A DNA stretch of 64,000 nucleotides from Actinobacteria bacterium IMCC19121 (lineage in GTDB: Bacteria; Actinomycetota; Actinomycetes; Nanopelagicales; Nanopelagicaceae). The DNA is taken from positions 124,001-188,000 of the forward strand of contig CP015605.1 in the NCBI GenBank assembly GCA_002284895.1. The letters run 5' to 3'. The notes under the pieces are model-generated. The model saw only the letters and a list, made by a program, of their open reading frames with translations. It was not told the origin of the DNA and did not search any database. Each line of letters starts with the position of its first letter. Within the stretch, counting starts at the first letter, position 1. This document shows, one piece after another, positions 63,674 through 64,000 of the stretch. Made by a program: the position numbers and the translations under genes.

Positions 63674-64000
63674 TTACTTAGGCAATTGTTCCAAAAGCTG
63701 GCTTATTTTCCCATGTGTAAGCAGGATGGCATCGGGTTCTATTTCAAACCAAGGCTCTAAAACAAAGCGGCGCTCATGTGCCCGTGGATGAGGCAGTTCT
63801 AGCTCTTCACTCTTACTCAGAAGTGAGCCATATTGAATAAGATCTAAATCAATAGTTCTTGGCCCCCAACGTTGAATTCGCTCACGCCCCATAGATTTTT
63901 CAATGCCGTGCAAGAGTGAAAGTAAATCAGTTGCTGGTAATTCACTCTCAACAATACAGACAGCGTTTAAATAATCAGGCTGCTCTGGGCCACCAACAGG
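63674..64000 (-). CDS. folK: Hydroxymethyldihydropterin pyrophosphokinase (5' end beyond window)
   Basis: The minus strand is open from 64000 to the TAA at 63674, giving 108 residues that lack the N-terminus. FolK blocks are clear: PDYLNAVCIVE, LLHGIEKSMGRERI, RWGPRTIDLDLIQYG (Asp residues that hold Mg-ATP) and LPHPRAHERRFVLEPW. It makes the pyrophosphorylated pterin for folate. In frame with this, the TTG at 63913 is internal, not a start. Confidence 0.95.
   Translation of the reverse strand, partial: PVGGPEQPDYLNAVCIVESELPATDLLSLLHGIEKSMGRERIQRWGPRTIDLDLIQYGSLLSKSEELELPHPRAHERRFVLEPWFEIEPDAILLTHGKISQLLEQLPK

Overview
This window looks like the chromosome of a small-genome, gene-dense actinobacterium. 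The case rests on a 32-codon bS22 ribosomal protein gene, a ClpC unfoldase, a bacterial XPB helicase with its helicase-associated partner, a complete nuoA-N operon, menaquinone genes, system II cytochrome c maturation and an ArgA-type acetyltransferase. Base composition is well under 50% GC by eye, and most neighbouring genes overlap by 1-8 nt or abut. Several genes seem to be transcribed from a -10 box 6-7 nt before the ATG, so their mRNAs would be leaderless. A planktonic freshwater lineage such as Nanopelagicales (acI) is my best guess, but this is inference.

Region 1 (1-14.3 kb) is an accessory catabolic island. On the minus strand it carries E1 alpha (cut by the window edge) and E1 beta of a 2-oxoacid dehydrogenase, a muconolactone-isomerase-like protein, a VOC protein, a LacI regulator, two SDR dehydrogenases, a TIM-barrel isomerase and an enolase-superfamily sugar-acid dehydratase. 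On the plus strand are an IclR regulator, a DUF1349 protein, and a seven-gene run: MaoC, class III CoA-transferase, malyl/citramalyl-CoA lyase, second MaoC, second CoA-transferase, free lipoyl-domain protein, aldose epimerase. Two copies of an identical 18-bp LacI-type operator overlap the promoters of the E1 operon and of the divergent dehydratase/MaoC pair. This ties the 2-oxoacid branch, the sugar-acid branch and the acyl-CoA branch into one regulon. The acyl-CoA genes resemble the mesaconyl-CoA steps of the 3-hydroxypropionate bicycle (Mch, Mct, Meh, Mcl). I consider this the most likely undescribed system in the window.

Region 2 (14.3-31.1 kb) is one long minus-strand operon: menG, nuoA to nuoN, then a polyprenyl diphosphate synthase. 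It encodes NADH:menaquinone oxidoreductase together with enzymes for its quinone. Region 3 (31.1-42.8 kb) holds bioY, menF, menDCB, menE-menA, a small membrane protein, and a histidine-phosphatase/resA/ccdA/resB/ccsB operon for cytochrome c maturation.

Region 4 (42.8-57.4 kb) is mixed housekeeping and repair: a HAD-IB phosphatase, the XPB partner, an M20 peptidase, XPB, a glutaredoxin-like protein, a secreted metalloprotease-like protein, bS22, a secreted protein of unknown function, proC, a Cys-rich protein, radA, mutY, a GNAT and a SOUL protein. Region 5 (57.4-64 kb) has clpC, then folK (cut by the edge), panC, coaX, lysS and an ArgA-like acetyltransferase.

No stretch longer than 300 bases lacks a gene; the longest gap is 5159-5377. 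I saw no tRNA, rRNA, CRISPR array, insertion sequence or prophage, and no convincing intrinsic terminator.
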